Assembly: GCF_007474535.1 (NCBI RefSeq)
Contig: NZ_VKNW01000009.1
Location: 62,001-126,000 of the forward strand
DNA from: Chryseobacterium echinoideorum
GTDB lineage: Bacteria; Bacteroidota; Bacteroidia; Flavobacteriales; Weeksellaceae
Length of the DNA: 64,000 nucleotides
Direction of reading: 5' to 3'
Of this stretch, positions 33,939-42,672 are shown in pieces. The translations under genes and the position numbers were made by a program. Position 1 is the first letter of the stretch. Every line of letters begins with the position of its first letter. The notes beneath the pieces are model-generated. The model saw only the letters and a program-made list of their open reading frames with translations, was not told where the DNA came from and ran no database searches.

Positions 33939-34319
33939 TTAAAGTTTTCTAGCCATTTCCATTTTAAAGGACATCAGTTTGGCAATATTTTCAGATTTGG
34001 TGATTGCCATGGAAACGTTTTCGCCATGAAAGTTTTCTAAGATGGTTTCTTTCCAAAGTTTCAGCCACTGTTCAAAGTGTTTTTTTTCCATTGCGGCAAC
34101 CTCGTTAACAGGAAAGTGTACAGCCATTGGATTTCCTTTATAACTCATTTGTCCAAATAAAATGGTTTCCCAAAAGGAATACATTTTAGGAAGGTGATGA
34201 TCCCAGTTTACTTTTGCAACGTCATTAAAGAAAAAGGCAATGATTTCATCCTTAATGACTTTTGCATAGAAAGAATTGATAAGCAATTCTATATCTTCTC
34301 TTGATTCCAGCTTTTTCAT
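33939..34319 (-). CDS. Group III truncated haemoglobin
   Basis: A small haem protein of 126 residues. The region FYAKVIKDEIIAFFFNDV and KMYSFWETILFGQMSYKGNP show the shortened helices and the conserved Phe/Trp of group III. HFEQWLKLWKETIL includes the candidate proximal His (near residue 81) followed by the usual Trp. Proposed roles are oxygen, nitric oxide or sulfide chemistry, not settled for this group. It converges with the cation antiporter gene. Confidence 0.88.
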   Translation of the reverse strand: MKKLESREDIELLINSFYAKVIKDEIIAFFFNDVAKVNWDHHLPKMYSFWETILFGQMSYKGNPMAVHFPVNEVAAMEKKHFEQWLKLWKETILENFHGENVSMAITKSENIAKLMSFKMEMARKL

Positions 34320-34437
34320 ATCTCAAATTTAACTTAAAATAAAATATGAAATATGATTTCAGAATTGATAAATTTCATGAAAACATTATTTTATCTTTGC
34401 AGATCAATGCAATACAGTCAAAAACAAATGATATAAG

Positions 34438-35394
34438 ATGGCAAGAGGTTTCGGAAAAAAAATTGTTCAGAAAAACACAGAAAACAGTGGCTTCGGGGCT
34501 ACTTCTTCAGGACGGTTTATCAATAAAAATGGTCTTCCCAATGTGAAGCGGCGCGGTGTCAATGTGTTTAGCAGTCTGAGCTGGTATCATACGATGCTGA
34601 ATCTTTCTTCATTCCAGTTTATTTCTTACTTGGTGATGATGTATGTTATGATCAATCTTTTTTTTGCCTTTATTTATTATCTAATAGGAGTTGAGCATCT
34701 TACAGGAATTGATAAAAGCACTCCTCTTAACGAGTTTGTAGATGTATTTTTCTTTAGTTCACAAACTTTTACAACGGTTGGCTATGGAAGGATTGCACCG
34801 GTTGGTTTCACCGCAAGTCTTGTAGCAACATTCGAGGCTTTTCTTGGTTTGCTTACCTTTGCCATTGCAACCGGATTGTTTTACGGAAGATTTTCCCGGC
34901 CAAGAGCTTATCTGAGGTTTTCGGATGTTGCTGTAATAGCGCCTTTTCAGAATGCGACTGCATTAATGTTCAGGCTGGCTCCATTTAAAAATAATGCTTT
35001 AACAGATGCGGGTGTTACGCTCTCTGCTGCTATTGAAATTACAGAAAATGGAACAACAAAAAGCAATTTTTACATTCTGGAAACGGAGCTTGGTAAAATT
35101 AATACACTTGCCTTAAACTGGACTATTGTTCATAGAATTGATGAAAAATCTCCATTTTTTGGGTTTTCTGCAGATGATTTTAAAAATACAGATATCGAAA
35201 TCATTGCTCACGTTCGTGCATTTGATGAGGTGTTTTCGGATACGGTCGTACAGAGGACTTCTTATGTTTCGGGTGAGATTATTTACGGAGCCAAATTCAC
35301 CCCAATGTTTTATGCGGACAAAAATAATGAATCAACAATTTTAGATTTAGACAAACTTAATATTTATCAGAAAGTGGAACTTCCTCTTTCCTGA
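34438..35394 (+). CDS. Inward-rectifier potassium channel, KirBac type
   Basis: A tetrameric membrane channel of 318 residues. Two membrane helices flank a pore loop with the selectivity filter TVGYG (in SQTFTTVGYGRIAPVG near 105-120). The C-terminal 180 residues form the immunoglobulin-like cytoplasmic Kir domain (LRFSDVAVIAPFQNATALMFR and VVQRTSYVSGEIIYGAKF). The basic N-terminus (GRFINKNGLPNVKRRG) resembles the slide-helix approach of KirBac proteins. The ATG at 34438 was chosen because it starts the basic leader; an overlapping short frame at 34346 was rejected. Confidence 0.93.
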   Translation: MARGFGKKIVQKNTENSGFGATSSGRFINKNGLPNVKRRGVNVFSSLSWYHTMLNLSSFQFISYLVMMYVMINLFFAFIYYLIGVEHLTGIDKSTPLNEFVDVFFFSSQTFTTVGYGRIAPVGFTASLVATFEAFLGLLTFAIATGLFYGRFSRPRAYLRFSDVAVIAPFQNATALMFRLAPFKNNALTDAGVTLSAAIEITENGTTKSNFYILETELGKINTLALNWTIVHRIDEKSPFFGFSADDFKNTDIEIIAHVRAFDEVFSDTVVQRTSYVSGEIIYGAKFTPMFYADKNNESTILDLDKLNIYQKVELPLS

Positions 35395-35408
35395 ATTCCT
35401 AAATAATA

Positions 35409-35897
35409 ATGAACTTAGAACAATATAAAATACAGGCTTCCCAAAAGCAAAAAGAACATAAGAAATTCTTAGAGGGTTTAAAGAAAAAGCCACCTAAAAA
35501 CCTGGATTATGTTGCTCAGGAAGTTCATGATGAAGTTTTTGAGAGCGTTGACTGCCTTCAGTGTGCCAATTGCTGTAAGACTACCGGACCTTTATACACG
35601 GAGAAAGATATTGAGCGAATTTCAAAACATCTGCGGATGAAACAGGCAGATTTTGAATCTAAATTTCTGAGGGTTGATGAAGATAATGATAAGGTACTTC
35701 AAAACCTTCCGTGTTTTTTTCTGAGTGATGACAATACATGCTCTATTTATGATGTACGTCCGAAAGCATGTCGCGAATATCCGCATACAGACCGTAAGAA
35801 AATCTATCAGATCAATCACTTGATGATTAAAAATACACTCATCTGTCCGGCCGCATTTGAATTTGTAGAAAGAATGATGAAGAATCTGAACAAGTAA
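35409..35897 (+). CDS. YkgJ-family cysteine-cluster protein
   Basis: 162 residues with the CxxC-x2-CC pattern DCLQCANCCKTTGPLYT near 49, then LPCFFLSDDNTCSIYDVRPKACREYPH near 98. These match the YkgJ/Fliw-associated zinc- or iron-binding cluster (UPF0153). The function is not known. It begins 14 bases after the Kir channel gene. Confidence 0.85.
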   Translation: MNLEQYKIQASQKQKEHKKFLEGLKKKPPKNLDYVAQEVHDEVFESVDCLQCANCCKTTGPLYTEKDIERISKHLRMKQADFESKFLRVDEDNDKVLQNLPCFFLSDDNTCSIYDVRPKACREYPHTDRKKIYQINHLMIKNTLICPAAFEFVERMMKNLNK

Positions 35898-35911
35898 GAC
35901 TCTAAAACTTT

Positions 35912-36274
35912 TCAGCTTTTATTACATTCAGAAATTCTGAATTGCACTATTTTTTCGACAAGATCTAAAGGTAATTCTTCCTCTAAAGGAAACTGCACCG
36001 CTCCTTTCGAAAACTTATATTTTCTTTTAAGAAATTCGTTCTCAAAATGGTTTAGTGTTTCTGGTAGCGGATAAAAACCGATGTGTTTTTTATAGGCAGC
36101 GAAATAAAGCAGAGGTTTGCTCTTATATTTAAAAGCAGGCATTTGATAGCCAATATATTCCTCAATATCCGGATCTTGAGAGTGGATAGCATTTCTTAAA
36201 GTCTCTAATTTTATTTGAACTTCTTCCGGAAACAGAAGAAAGTATTCTTCAAAATTTTTAAATGTATTTTTCAT
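35912..36274 (-). CDS. DUF1801 (YdhG-like) protein
   Basis: 120 residues matching the DUF1801 fold: FPEEVQIKLETLRNAIHSQDP, EYIGYQMPAFKYKSKPLLYF and AAYKKHIGFYPLPETLNHF. A bacterial member (Fra/YdhG) has been described as a frataxin-like iron chaperone, but that role is not shown here. No signal or membrane segment. Two hairpins lie between its start and gdhA. Confidence 0.85.
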   Translation of the reverse strand: MKNTFKNFEEYFLLFPEEVQIKLETLRNAIHSQDPDIEEYIGYQMPAFKYKSKPLLYFAAYKKHIGFYPLPETLNHFENEFLKRKYKFSKGAVQFPLEEELPLDLVEKIVQFRISECNKS

Positions 36275-36289
36275 TCATTAAAAATAAAA

Positions 36290-36318
36290 AAAGCATTGAA
36301 CTGGACATTCAATGCTTT
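36290..36318 (-). terminator. Second hairpin between gdhA and the DUF1801 gene
   Basis: AAAGCATTGAA (36290-36300) pairs perfectly with TTCAATGCTTT (36308-36318). On the minus strand it is followed by a T-rich run. It lies 15 bases upstream of the DUF1801 start, so it may also act as a leader hairpin for that gene. Confidence 0.55.
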
Positions 36319-36371
36319 CACTTTCACTATTACTTTTTTCCCATTTATTCCCGGGAACAGGCTTTAAGAAA

Positions 36372-36398
36372 AAAGGTCGGGAAAACTTCCCGACCTTT
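36372..36398 (-). terminator. Terminator of gdhA
   Basis: AAAGGTCGGGAA (36372-36383) and TTCCCGACCTTT (36387-36398) form a 12-bp stem with a 3-base loop, 6 bases past the gdhA stop, followed by T on the minus strand. Confidence 0.85.
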
Positions 36399-36404
36399 AT
36401 ATTT

Positions 36405-37763
36405 TTATACTACTCCTTGAGCCAGCATTGCTTCGGCTACTTTTACAAAGCCGGCAATATTTGCACCTTTTACATAGTTTACATAGCCATCTTCCTCTTT
36501 ACCATAATCTCGGCAAGCTTTATGGATACCGATCATGATTTCTTTCAGTCTAGCGTCTACTTCTTCTGAAGTCCAGTTAAGTCTTATTGAGTTTTGAGTC
36601 ATCTCTAAACCTGAAGTAGCAACGCCACCGGCATTAGAAGCTTTACCAGGAGAGAATAATACTTTTTTCTCAAGAAAGTAATTGATAGCATCCAGAGTTG
36701 AAGGCATATTGGCAGCTTCTGTTACACAAACACATCCGTTATCAACCAAAATTTTAGCATCTTCAAAGTCAAGCTCATTTTGAGTTGCACAAGGAATTGC
36801 AACATCACATTTTATTTCCCAAGGACGTTTTCCAGCATGGAATTCAGCTGAAGGATAGTTTTTTGCATAATCTTCCGCTCTGTTATTTCCGGAAGCTCTC
36901 AGTTGTAGCAAATATTCAATTTTTTCGCCGTCAATACCATCTTTGTCATATACATAACCGTCTGGTCCTGAAATTGTCACAACCTTTCCTCCCAATTCGT
37001 TTACTTTTTTGATTACACCCCAGGCAACATTTCCGAATCCTGAAACTGTAACAATTTTATCCTGAAAAGTCTGTCCGATAGTTTTCAACATTTGTTCTGC
37101 AAAGTAGACAACACCGTATCCTGTAGCTTCAGGACGAATTAACGATCCTCCGTAAGCAAGACCTTTACCCGTAAGAACTCCGGTAAACTCGTTTCTGATT
37201 TTTTTATACTGACCGAATAAATATCCGATTTCTCTTGCTCCAACACCAATATCTCCGGCAGGTACGTCTGTTTCAGGACCAACATGCTTACATAATTCGG
37301 TCATGAATGCCTGACAGAAACGCATTACTTCCATGTCAGATTTTCCTTGCGGATCAAAGTCTGAACCTCCTTTTCCGCCACCCATCGGAAGCGTAGTCAG
37401 AGAGTTTTTGAAAACCTGCTCGAAAGCTAAGAATTTCAATACAGAAAGGTTTACGGTAGGATGGAAACGGATGCCTCCTTTGTAAGGGCCGATTGCGGAA
37501 TTCATCTGTATTCTGAAACCTCTGTTTACCTGAATTTCACCTTTATCATCAACCCATGGAACTCTGAAAATAATAATTCTTTCAGCTTCAGCCATTCTTT
37601 CAAGCAGCTTCATGCCTGTATATTCTTTTCTTGTCAAAATAAAAGGGATTACCGTAACGGCAACTTCTTTTACAGCCTGTAAAAATTCCGGTTCATTCGG
37701 ATTTTTTGCTTCTATTTTTGCAATAAATTCCTGAATTTTCTGGTCAACATTATATTGTTCCAT
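36405..37763 (-). CDS. gdhA: Glutamate dehydrogenase, hexameric
   Basis: Catalyses the reversible amination of 2-oxoglutarate to glutamate, linking nitrogen and carbon metabolism. 452 residues, the length of the short hexameric class. MGGGKGGSDFDPQGKS near 121 is the substrate/catalytic Lys segment, and GPETDVPAGDIGVGAREIGY near 157 carries the conserved Asp. The dinucleotide fold begins VSGFGNVAWGVIKK near 239. The C-terminal NAGGVATSGLEMTQNS is typical. Whether NAD or NADP is used is not evident. A promoter at 37792-37821 and a terminator bracket it as a single-gene unit. Confidence 0.94.
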   Translation of the reverse strand: MEQYNVDQKIQEFIAKIEAKNPNEPEFLQAVKEVAVTVIPFILTRKEYTGMKLLERMAEAERIIIFRVPWVDDKGEIQVNRGFRIQMNSAIGPYKGGIRFHPTVNLSVLKFLAFEQVFKNSLTTLPMGGGKGGSDFDPQGKSDMEVMRFCQAFMTELCKHVGPETDVPAGDIGVGAREIGYLFGQYKKIRNEFTGVLTGKGLAYGGSLIRPEATGYGVVYFAEQMLKTIGQTFQDKIVTVSGFGNVAWGVIKKVNELGGKVVTISGPDGYVYDKDGIDGEKIEYLLQLRASGNNRAEDYAKNYPSAEFHAGKRPWEIKCDVAIPCATQNELDFEDAKILVDNGCVCVTEAANMPSTLDAINYFLEKKVLFSPGKASNAGGVATSGLEMTQNSIRLNWTSEEVDARLKEIMIGIHKACRDYGKEEDGYVNYVKGANIAGFVKVAEAMLAQGVV

Positions 37764-37791
37764 ATGAGGTAAGGGTTGAATATTATGTCAA

Positions 37792-37821
37792 CAAATTTAA
37801 TTTTTTTTTCAAGATTCACAA
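37792..37821 (-). promoter_or_regulatory. Promoter of gdhA
   Basis: On the minus strand TTG (37819-37821), a 19-base spacer, and TAAATTTG (37792-37799) fit the Bacteroidota consensus TTTG-N19-TAnnTTTG. It lies 28 bases upstream of the start. Confidence 0.6.
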
Positions 37822-37955
37822 TAGCTGATTTGTTATTTGTTGAAAATTGAATAATAATGCGACATAATATTGTAAGTTTGGTAATTATTGTTTAAATATT
37901 ATTAAAAATTAAATGTTATTTGTGAAATAATGAAATATTAAGAAATCGTTAATTC

Positions 37956-39065
37956 TTATAATGCTGTAAATTGTCTCCCTGAAAACGATTTTACTTTGCC
38001 TAAAAGCTCCAGTTCAAGAATTATGGGCAAAATTTTGTGTGAAGGAAGACAGTTTTTTTCTGCTAAATCATCCAAACTTATGTGAGGATTTGCTAAAATT
38101 GTCTGATATATTTCCTCTTGATTTTCAGTAAGCTGAATCGTAGTTATACTCTGCGGAAAAAGTTCGCCCACAGTTTCTGATGGCTGATGAAAACCTAAAG
38201 ATTCTATAAGATCCTTAATGGTGGAAATGGCGGTTGCTTTGTGCTGCAATATAAGCTGATTGCATCCTTGGCTGTATTTATCTGTGATTTTGCCGGGAAG
38301 TGCGTAAACATCGCGATTATAACCGTTGGCAAATGCTGCTGTACTGACAGAGCCGCCGCCAAATGCTGTTTCTACAACGATGGTAGCGGAGGAAATTCCG
38401 GCTACAATCCTGTTTCTTTGGATGAAATTTTCCCGATCTGGTTTCCGGGTTGTGTTAAACTCTGTAAGTAAAGCTCCGTTTTCTTCCAGAATTTTCTCTG
38501 AAAGTTTTCTGTTTTTTGAAGGATATAAAGTATGAAATCCGTGAGCTAAAACTGCTGTAGTAGGAATCCCATTTTCCAGAGAATATTCATGCACTTCCTT
38601 ATCAACACCCAACGCCAAGCCGCTTATTGATTGGTATTTGCTGTGTTTGGTCTCAACAAAAAAATCTTCAATAAATTTTTTTCCGTACGAAGTCATATTT
38701 CTTGTTCCTACTATGCTTACACATTGAAGAGTAGACCTAAAACTCCCTTTTTGATATAAAATTGCAGGAGCGTCATCGCATTCATTCAACAGAAACGGAA
38801 AGTCTTTCTGGTGTCTTAAATTGATGCGAACATCATTTTTTTCGCAAAATTGTATTTCTTTTTCAGCAAACATCAGATGTTCGGGATTTCCAATGTCTGA
38901 AACTGTTTTTTTACCGATCCCATCAGTTTGCGCAAGATCTTTTTTGGAGGTTTCCCAAACTTTTTTTGCACTGCCGAAAGTTCTCACCAATTTGCTGAAT
39001 ATGATATCACCTATGAAACTGCATTGCCTTAAAGCGATAGAATAGAGATGTTCTTCTTTATACAT
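37956..39065 (-). CDS. dprA: DNA-processing protein DprA
   Basis: DprA loads RecA onto incoming single-stranded DNA during natural transformation. 369 residues with an N-terminal SAM-like helical domain (residues 1-75), then the Rossmann core: SIVGTRNMTSYGKKFIEDFF near 117, ISGLALGVDKEVHEYSL near 148, VLAHGFHTLYPSKNRKLSE near 173, and ENFIQRNRIVAGISSATIVVE near 215. A winged-helix C-terminal domain ends the protein. ComM/YifB, which acts with DprA and RecA, is the gene interrupted at 10376, so competence may be affected in this strain. Confidence 0.93.
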   Translation of the reverse strand: MYKEEHLYSIALRQCSFIGDIIFSKLVRTFGSAKKVWETSKKDLAQTDGIGKKTVSDIGNPEHLMFAEKEIQFCEKNDVRINLRHQKDFPFLLNECDDAPAILYQKGSFRSTLQCVSIVGTRNMTSYGKKFIEDFFVETKHSKYQSISGLALGVDKEVHEYSLENGIPTTAVLAHGFHTLYPSKNRKLSEKILEENGALLTEFNTTRKPDRENFIQRNRIVAGISSATIVVETAFGGGSVSTAAFANGYNRDVYALPGKITDKYSQGCNQLILQHKATAISTIKDLIESLGFHQPSETVGELFPQSITTIQLTENQEEIYQTILANPHISLDDLAEKNCLPSHKILPIILELELLGKVKSFSGRQFTAL

Positions 39066-39095
39066 TTGTGTTTTTTATTGTCAAAAATAATCAAA

Positions 39096-39863
39096 TTATT
39101 TCTTTCTTAGCTCATCCAAATGATCCCAGATGTCATCTCTTTTTTTATAAGGAAGTTCCAGGAAATCGTCAGGATTATTTTCTTTGTATTCCTGCCATAG
39201 TTTATCATCTTTTTCACTATAATAATTTGGAAATTCCCAAATAAATTTTTTCTTTTTCTCTCCTGATTTTTTAAAAATAAAAGCCATGATGCTGCCTATT
39301 AAAGCACCAGATAAGTGAGCCTGCCATGAAATTTTGCTCGGAGCATTCATCGTGTAAAACAATTCTTCGGGAAACATTCCCCAAATAAGGCTTCCATAAT
39401 ATAAAACCACGAGAAGCGAAATGGTAAGAAGTTTCATATTCCAACGGAAAACTCCTGCGAAAAAGAGAAAAAACGCAAGCACATAGACCACTCCGCTGGC
39501 TCCGATCGTACAGGTGTAGAGATATTCACCAGTAAAAATATCTATCGGAGGAAGAATCCAAAGCAGAAAACCGCTGCTGATCCATCCTAATAAAAAAACT
39601 TTGTTAGCAACTTCAGGGTAAAACTGGTATAAAAGAAATAAAAGAAATATTATAGGTATGGAATTACTTACGATATGATCTATATTCCCATGTAAAAGAG
39701 GTGAGGTTATGATGCCAAGCAAACCTTCCGGCAACAAAGGAATAACCGCACCGAAACAACTTGAAAAAAAGCCCATACTTTGAAGCAAAAATCCAAACCA
39801 CATGGCTGCGATCATTATAACCGGAATAATAACCGCTTTTTTATGAATTATATTTTTAATCAT
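39096..39863 (-). CDS. Rhomboid-family intramembrane serine protease
   Basis: A polytopic membrane protease of 255 residues with six membrane helices. The catalytic Ser lies in TIGASGVVYVLAF near residue 126 (GASG), and the catalytic His in WQAHLSGALIG near 182. LLHGNIDHIVSNSIPI near 56 is the conserved helix-2 region. The basic C-terminal tail (KKKKFIWEF) is unusual for the family. It starts 30 bases before dprA on the same strand. Confidence 0.87.
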   Translation of the reverse strand: MIKNIIHKKAVIIPVIMIAAMWFGFLLQSMGFFSSCFGAVIPLLPEGLLGIITSPLLHGNIDHIVSNSIPIIFLLFLLYQFYPEVANKVFLLGWISSGFLLWILPPIDIFTGEYLYTCTIGASGVVYVLAFFLFFAGVFRWNMKLLTISLLVVLYYGSLIWGMFPEELFYTMNAPSKISWQAHLSGALIGSIMAFIFKKSGEKKKKFIWEFPNYYSEKDDKLWQEYKENNPDDFLELPYKKRDDIWDHLDELRKK

Positions 39864-39932
39864 ATCTGTATGCTGTCAAATCAAAAGCCAAGTATAAATT
39901 TCGGTAATTTTGGCGATGATTATTCTCTTGAG

Positions 39933-39963
39933 TTGCTATTTGAGACAAAAAGTAATAAATTTG
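39933..39963 (+). promoter_or_regulatory. Promoter of the DUF3078 gene
   Basis: TTG (39933-39935), a 20-base spacer, and TAAATTTG (39956-39963) fit the Bacteroidota promoter consensus, about 60 bases before the ATG. Confidence 0.5.
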
Positions 39964-40021
39964 GGTTTTAAACCTTAAGAATACTTATTCTTTCTAATTT
40001 TAAACTAAGTAAACACACGTC

Positions 40022-40951
40022 ATGAAAAAACTTTTTGTGTTATTTTTATGCTCTGCAATAAGTGCTTCTGCGCAGGTTGTGGTGAATGATTCTTTAGCTG
40101 TTGATACTATTAAGAAGCCGAAATACTGGTCTGTTGATGTTAAAAACAGCCTGTTATTTAATCAGGTAGCATTTTCTAACTGGGTAGGAGGCGGAGCCAA
40201 TAATGTCGGATGGCTTGCCAGTGCTAATTACAATCTTACATACGAAAAAGAACGGGATCTTTGGGAAAATGTAATTATTTTGAATTACGGACAGAATACA
40301 ACCAAAGGAATCGGAACTAGAAAAACCCAGGATGTTATCAATTTTTCCACCAATTACGGAAGGCAGTTTTCAAAAAGCTGGTATGTTTCAGCGGGAGCAA
40401 GTTTACTTTCACAGTTTTCGGGAGGTTTTGAAGATGGCAATAATCCAGAAGCCAAAAAGATTTCAAATTTTATGGCTCCAGGTTATGTGAATGCAGGTAT
40501 TGGTATAACCTACAGACCTGATGAAAACCTTACAGTTACCTTAAGACCTGTCAACGGAAGATTTACTTTTGTATTGGATAAAGAATTGCAATTGGCAGGA
40601 AACTACGGTCTGAAATCCGATGGAGATTTTTTCCTGATGCAGCTTGGTTTTCTGGGTACTGCAATTTACAAAGTAAAACTGATGGAAAATATTGAAATGA
40701 CCAATACGGCATCTGTGTTTTCCAATTATCTTGAAAACCCGGATCATATGGTTCTTTCATATAATATGCTTCTGAACATGAAGATTAATAAGTATGTTTC
40801 TTCAATAATTACTGTAGATCTCATGTACGACCATAACCAGATTCAGAAGACTCAGCTAAAGCAGACGTTAGGAATTGGGTTTGCCTATAATATTGATAAC
40901 GGAGTAAAACGCTCTAAAAGAAAAGATAATCAATTTTGGCTAAAAAAATAA
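40022..40951 (+). CDS. DUF3078 outer-membrane-type protein
   Basis: 309 residues with signal peptide MKKLFVLFLCSAISASAQ and the DUF3078 pattern KNSLLFNQVAFSNWVGGGAN near 40. Alternating hydrophobic stretches and aromatic girdle residues (for example LWENVIILNYGQNTTKGIGT and KYVSSIITVDLMYDHNQ) suggest an antiparallel beta-barrel in the outer membrane. The function is unknown. A very strong hairpin follows immediately. Confidence 0.85.
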   Translation: MKKLFVLFLCSAISASAQVVVNDSLAVDTIKKPKYWSVDVKNSLLFNQVAFSNWVGGGANNVGWLASANYNLTYEKERDLWENVIILNYGQNTTKGIGTRKTQDVINFSTNYGRQFSKSWYVSAGASLLSQFSGGFEDGNNPEAKKISNFMAPGYVNAGIGITYRPDENLTVTLRPVNGRFTFVLDKELQLAGNYGLKSDGDFFLMQLGFLGTAIYKVKLMENIEMTNTASVFSNYLENPDHMVLSYNMLLNMKINKYVSSIITVDLMYDHNQIQKTQLKQTLGIGFAYNIDNGVKRSKRKDNQFWLKK

Positions 40952-40990
40952 AAACAATGGGCGGTCACTTTGCGACCGCCCATTGTTTTT
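40950..40990. terminator. Strong bidirectional terminator between the DUF3078 gene and sufD
   Basis: A perfect 17-bp stem pairs 40950-40966 with 40974-40990 (core CAATGGGCGGTC), a 7-base loop, and A/T runs on both sides. Confidence 0.9.
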
Positions 40991-41003
40991 ATTTCTTGTA
41001 AAA

Positions 41004-42311
41004 TTAAAATTCAATATTTACTTCGAGTTTTTCCGTCAGAAGTTTAGAAATTTTTTCTTTCAAAGGTACAATGTCGATATTTTGCATTGCATCATTGGCA
41101 AAAGCAAATAATAATAATGCCTGTGCTTCTTTTTTAGAAATTCCTCTTGCTCTTAAATAAAACAAGGCATCTTTATTGAGCTGTCCTACCGTACAGCCGT
41201 GAGAACATTTTACATCATCAGCAAAGATTTCGAGCTGGGGCTTCGTGTCAATTTTAGCTCCTTCACTTAATAAAACATTATTATTTTGCTGATATGCATT
41301 GGTTTTCTGAGCAATTTTATCTACAAAAACCTTTCCGTTGAATACTCCGTGAGATTGATCTTTAAAAATACCCTTGTAGTTCTGGTAACTTTCACAATTC
41401 GGCTGATTATGGTGAACTGCTGTGTGGTGATCTACCAACTGATCTTTACCAATGATGGTGATACCGTTCATGAAAGAATTGATATTCGACCCATTTTGAA
41501 TAAAATCCAAATTGTTTCTCACGATTTTTCCGCCAAAAGAAAAAGTGTTGACCGTTGTTAAGCTGTCTTTTTCCTGTTTTGCGAAAGTACTGTCAATTAA
41601 ATAAGAAGTATCGTTATCGTTCTGAACTTTATGCCAGTCTGCTTTTGCATTTGGATACGTGAAAATTTCCGTTACAGAGTTTGTCAACACATACGTGCTG
41701 TCAAAATTGTGGTGGCTTTCAATGATTTCCACTTTTGCGCCCTCATCTACAATTAATAAATTTCTTGTGTTGTAGAAAGTGTTTTCTTCCTGATTCTGAG
41801 AAATATAAAAAACATGAATTGGTCTTTCAATCACAACATTTTTAGGGACTTTCAAGAAAAAACCATACTTGCAGTAAGCCTGATTTAAATTCGTAAAAGC
41901 AGATTTGTCTGAAGCAATTGTATTAAAATACTTGTCAAAAATATCTCTGTGTTTCTCATCATTCAAAGCATAATTGAATGAAAGAAACTCAACATTTTCA
42001 ATTGAAACTTTTGATAATTCTTTACGAAGTTTACCATTCACAAAAGTAATCCAGTCAAAATGTTCTTCACCCAGATGCAATTCCTCCAATTGCTCTTTGG
42101 TGATATTGTGACTTTCCTTCGGGAAAAAGTTGTATTCTTTTTCAGTAATCTCCTTTAGGTTGGTGTATTTATATTCTTCGTCTTTCTTTGTTGGAAAGCC
42201 AATCTGAGCAAATTTCTCTAATGCTTCAACTCTTGTTTCATCTAAAAAGCGATGATGGAGTGTGCCAAGAAATTCGCTGTGACTGTTTAAAATTTGTTCG
42301 TTTAAACTCAT
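41004..42311 (-). CDS. sufD: Fe-S cluster assembly protein SufD
   Basis: SufD forms the SufBC2D scaffold that assembles iron-sulfur clusters in the cytosol. 435 residues, last gene of the suf operon. The beta-helix core is visible in VIERPIHVFYISQNQ, NLLIVDEGAKVEIIESHHNF, and the His-rich VDHHTAVHHNQPNCESYQNY near 287. The C-terminal KCSHGCTVGQLNKDALFYLRARGI carries the conserved His and the Cys-x2-Gly region. The gene is separated from sufC by a 361-bp insertion holding a decayed ORF. Confidence 0.95.
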   Translation of the reverse strand: MSLNEQILNSHSEFLGTLHHRFLDETRVEALEKFAQIGFPTKKDEEYKYTNLKEITEKEYNFFPKESHNITKEQLEELHLGEEHFDWITFVNGKLRKELSKVSIENVEFLSFNYALNDEKHRDIFDKYFNTIASDKSAFTNLNQAYCKYGFFLKVPKNVVIERPIHVFYISQNQEENTFYNTRNLLIVDEGAKVEIIESHHNFDSTYVLTNSVTEIFTYPNAKADWHKVQNDNDTSYLIDSTFAKQEKDSLTTVNTFSFGGKIVRNNLDFIQNGSNINSFMNGITIIGKDQLVDHHTAVHHNQPNCESYQNYKGIFKDQSHGVFNGKVFVDKIAQKTNAYQQNNNVLLSEGAKIDTKPQLEIFADDVKCSHGCTVGQLNKDALFYLRARGISKKEAQALLLFAFANDAMQNIDIVPLKEKISKLLTEKLEVNIEF

Positions 42312-42327
42312 TATATAATTTGAAATT

Positions 42328-42642
42328 TTAGATTTGAAATTTGAAATTAGGGACGCTGAAATTTATTTCCATTATGATCAATATTTTTAAATATGTCATA
42401 AAACTAGAAATCATTTTAGATAAATCCGTAAGATCATTCTTCAAATCAATAAATTCATTTTCGTTAATAAAATTTCTATCAAATGCTCTGATTGCCATTA
42501 CTGAAGCAGATGAATGGCCGATTTGATTTTTAATATTTTGACTGCAATTTGGGCTTTGAATTAATAAATTAAAAACTTTTTGGCATAAATCTCTTTATTT
42601 TTTCCAAATCTCAAGATCTTCAAAACTAGTGATGGTTGCCAT
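42328..42642 (-). pseudogene. Decayed four-helix-bundle (23S rRNA intervening-sequence type) ORF within the suf operon
   Basis: From ATG 42642 the frame reads MATITSFEDLEIWKK and meets TAA at 42595-42597. The same frame continues with LCQKVFNLLIQSPNCSQNIK, IGHSSASVM and ENEFIDLKNDLTDLSKMISS, ending at 42328. These fit the four-helix-bundle family, but the loop that normally reads NIAEG is disrupted. A stop plus small deletions make it nonfunctional. AT-rich TTTGAAAT-type repeats surround it (42318-42350 and 42643-42675, in opposite orientation), hinting that the ORF came with them. Confidence 0.7.
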
Positions 42643-42672
42643 AAATTTCAAATCTCAAATAACAATTTCAAA

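Noticed and set aside
34346-34546. Short plus-strand frame overlapping the KirBac start
   Set aside because: It overlaps the channel gene in another frame and has no domain or coding support.
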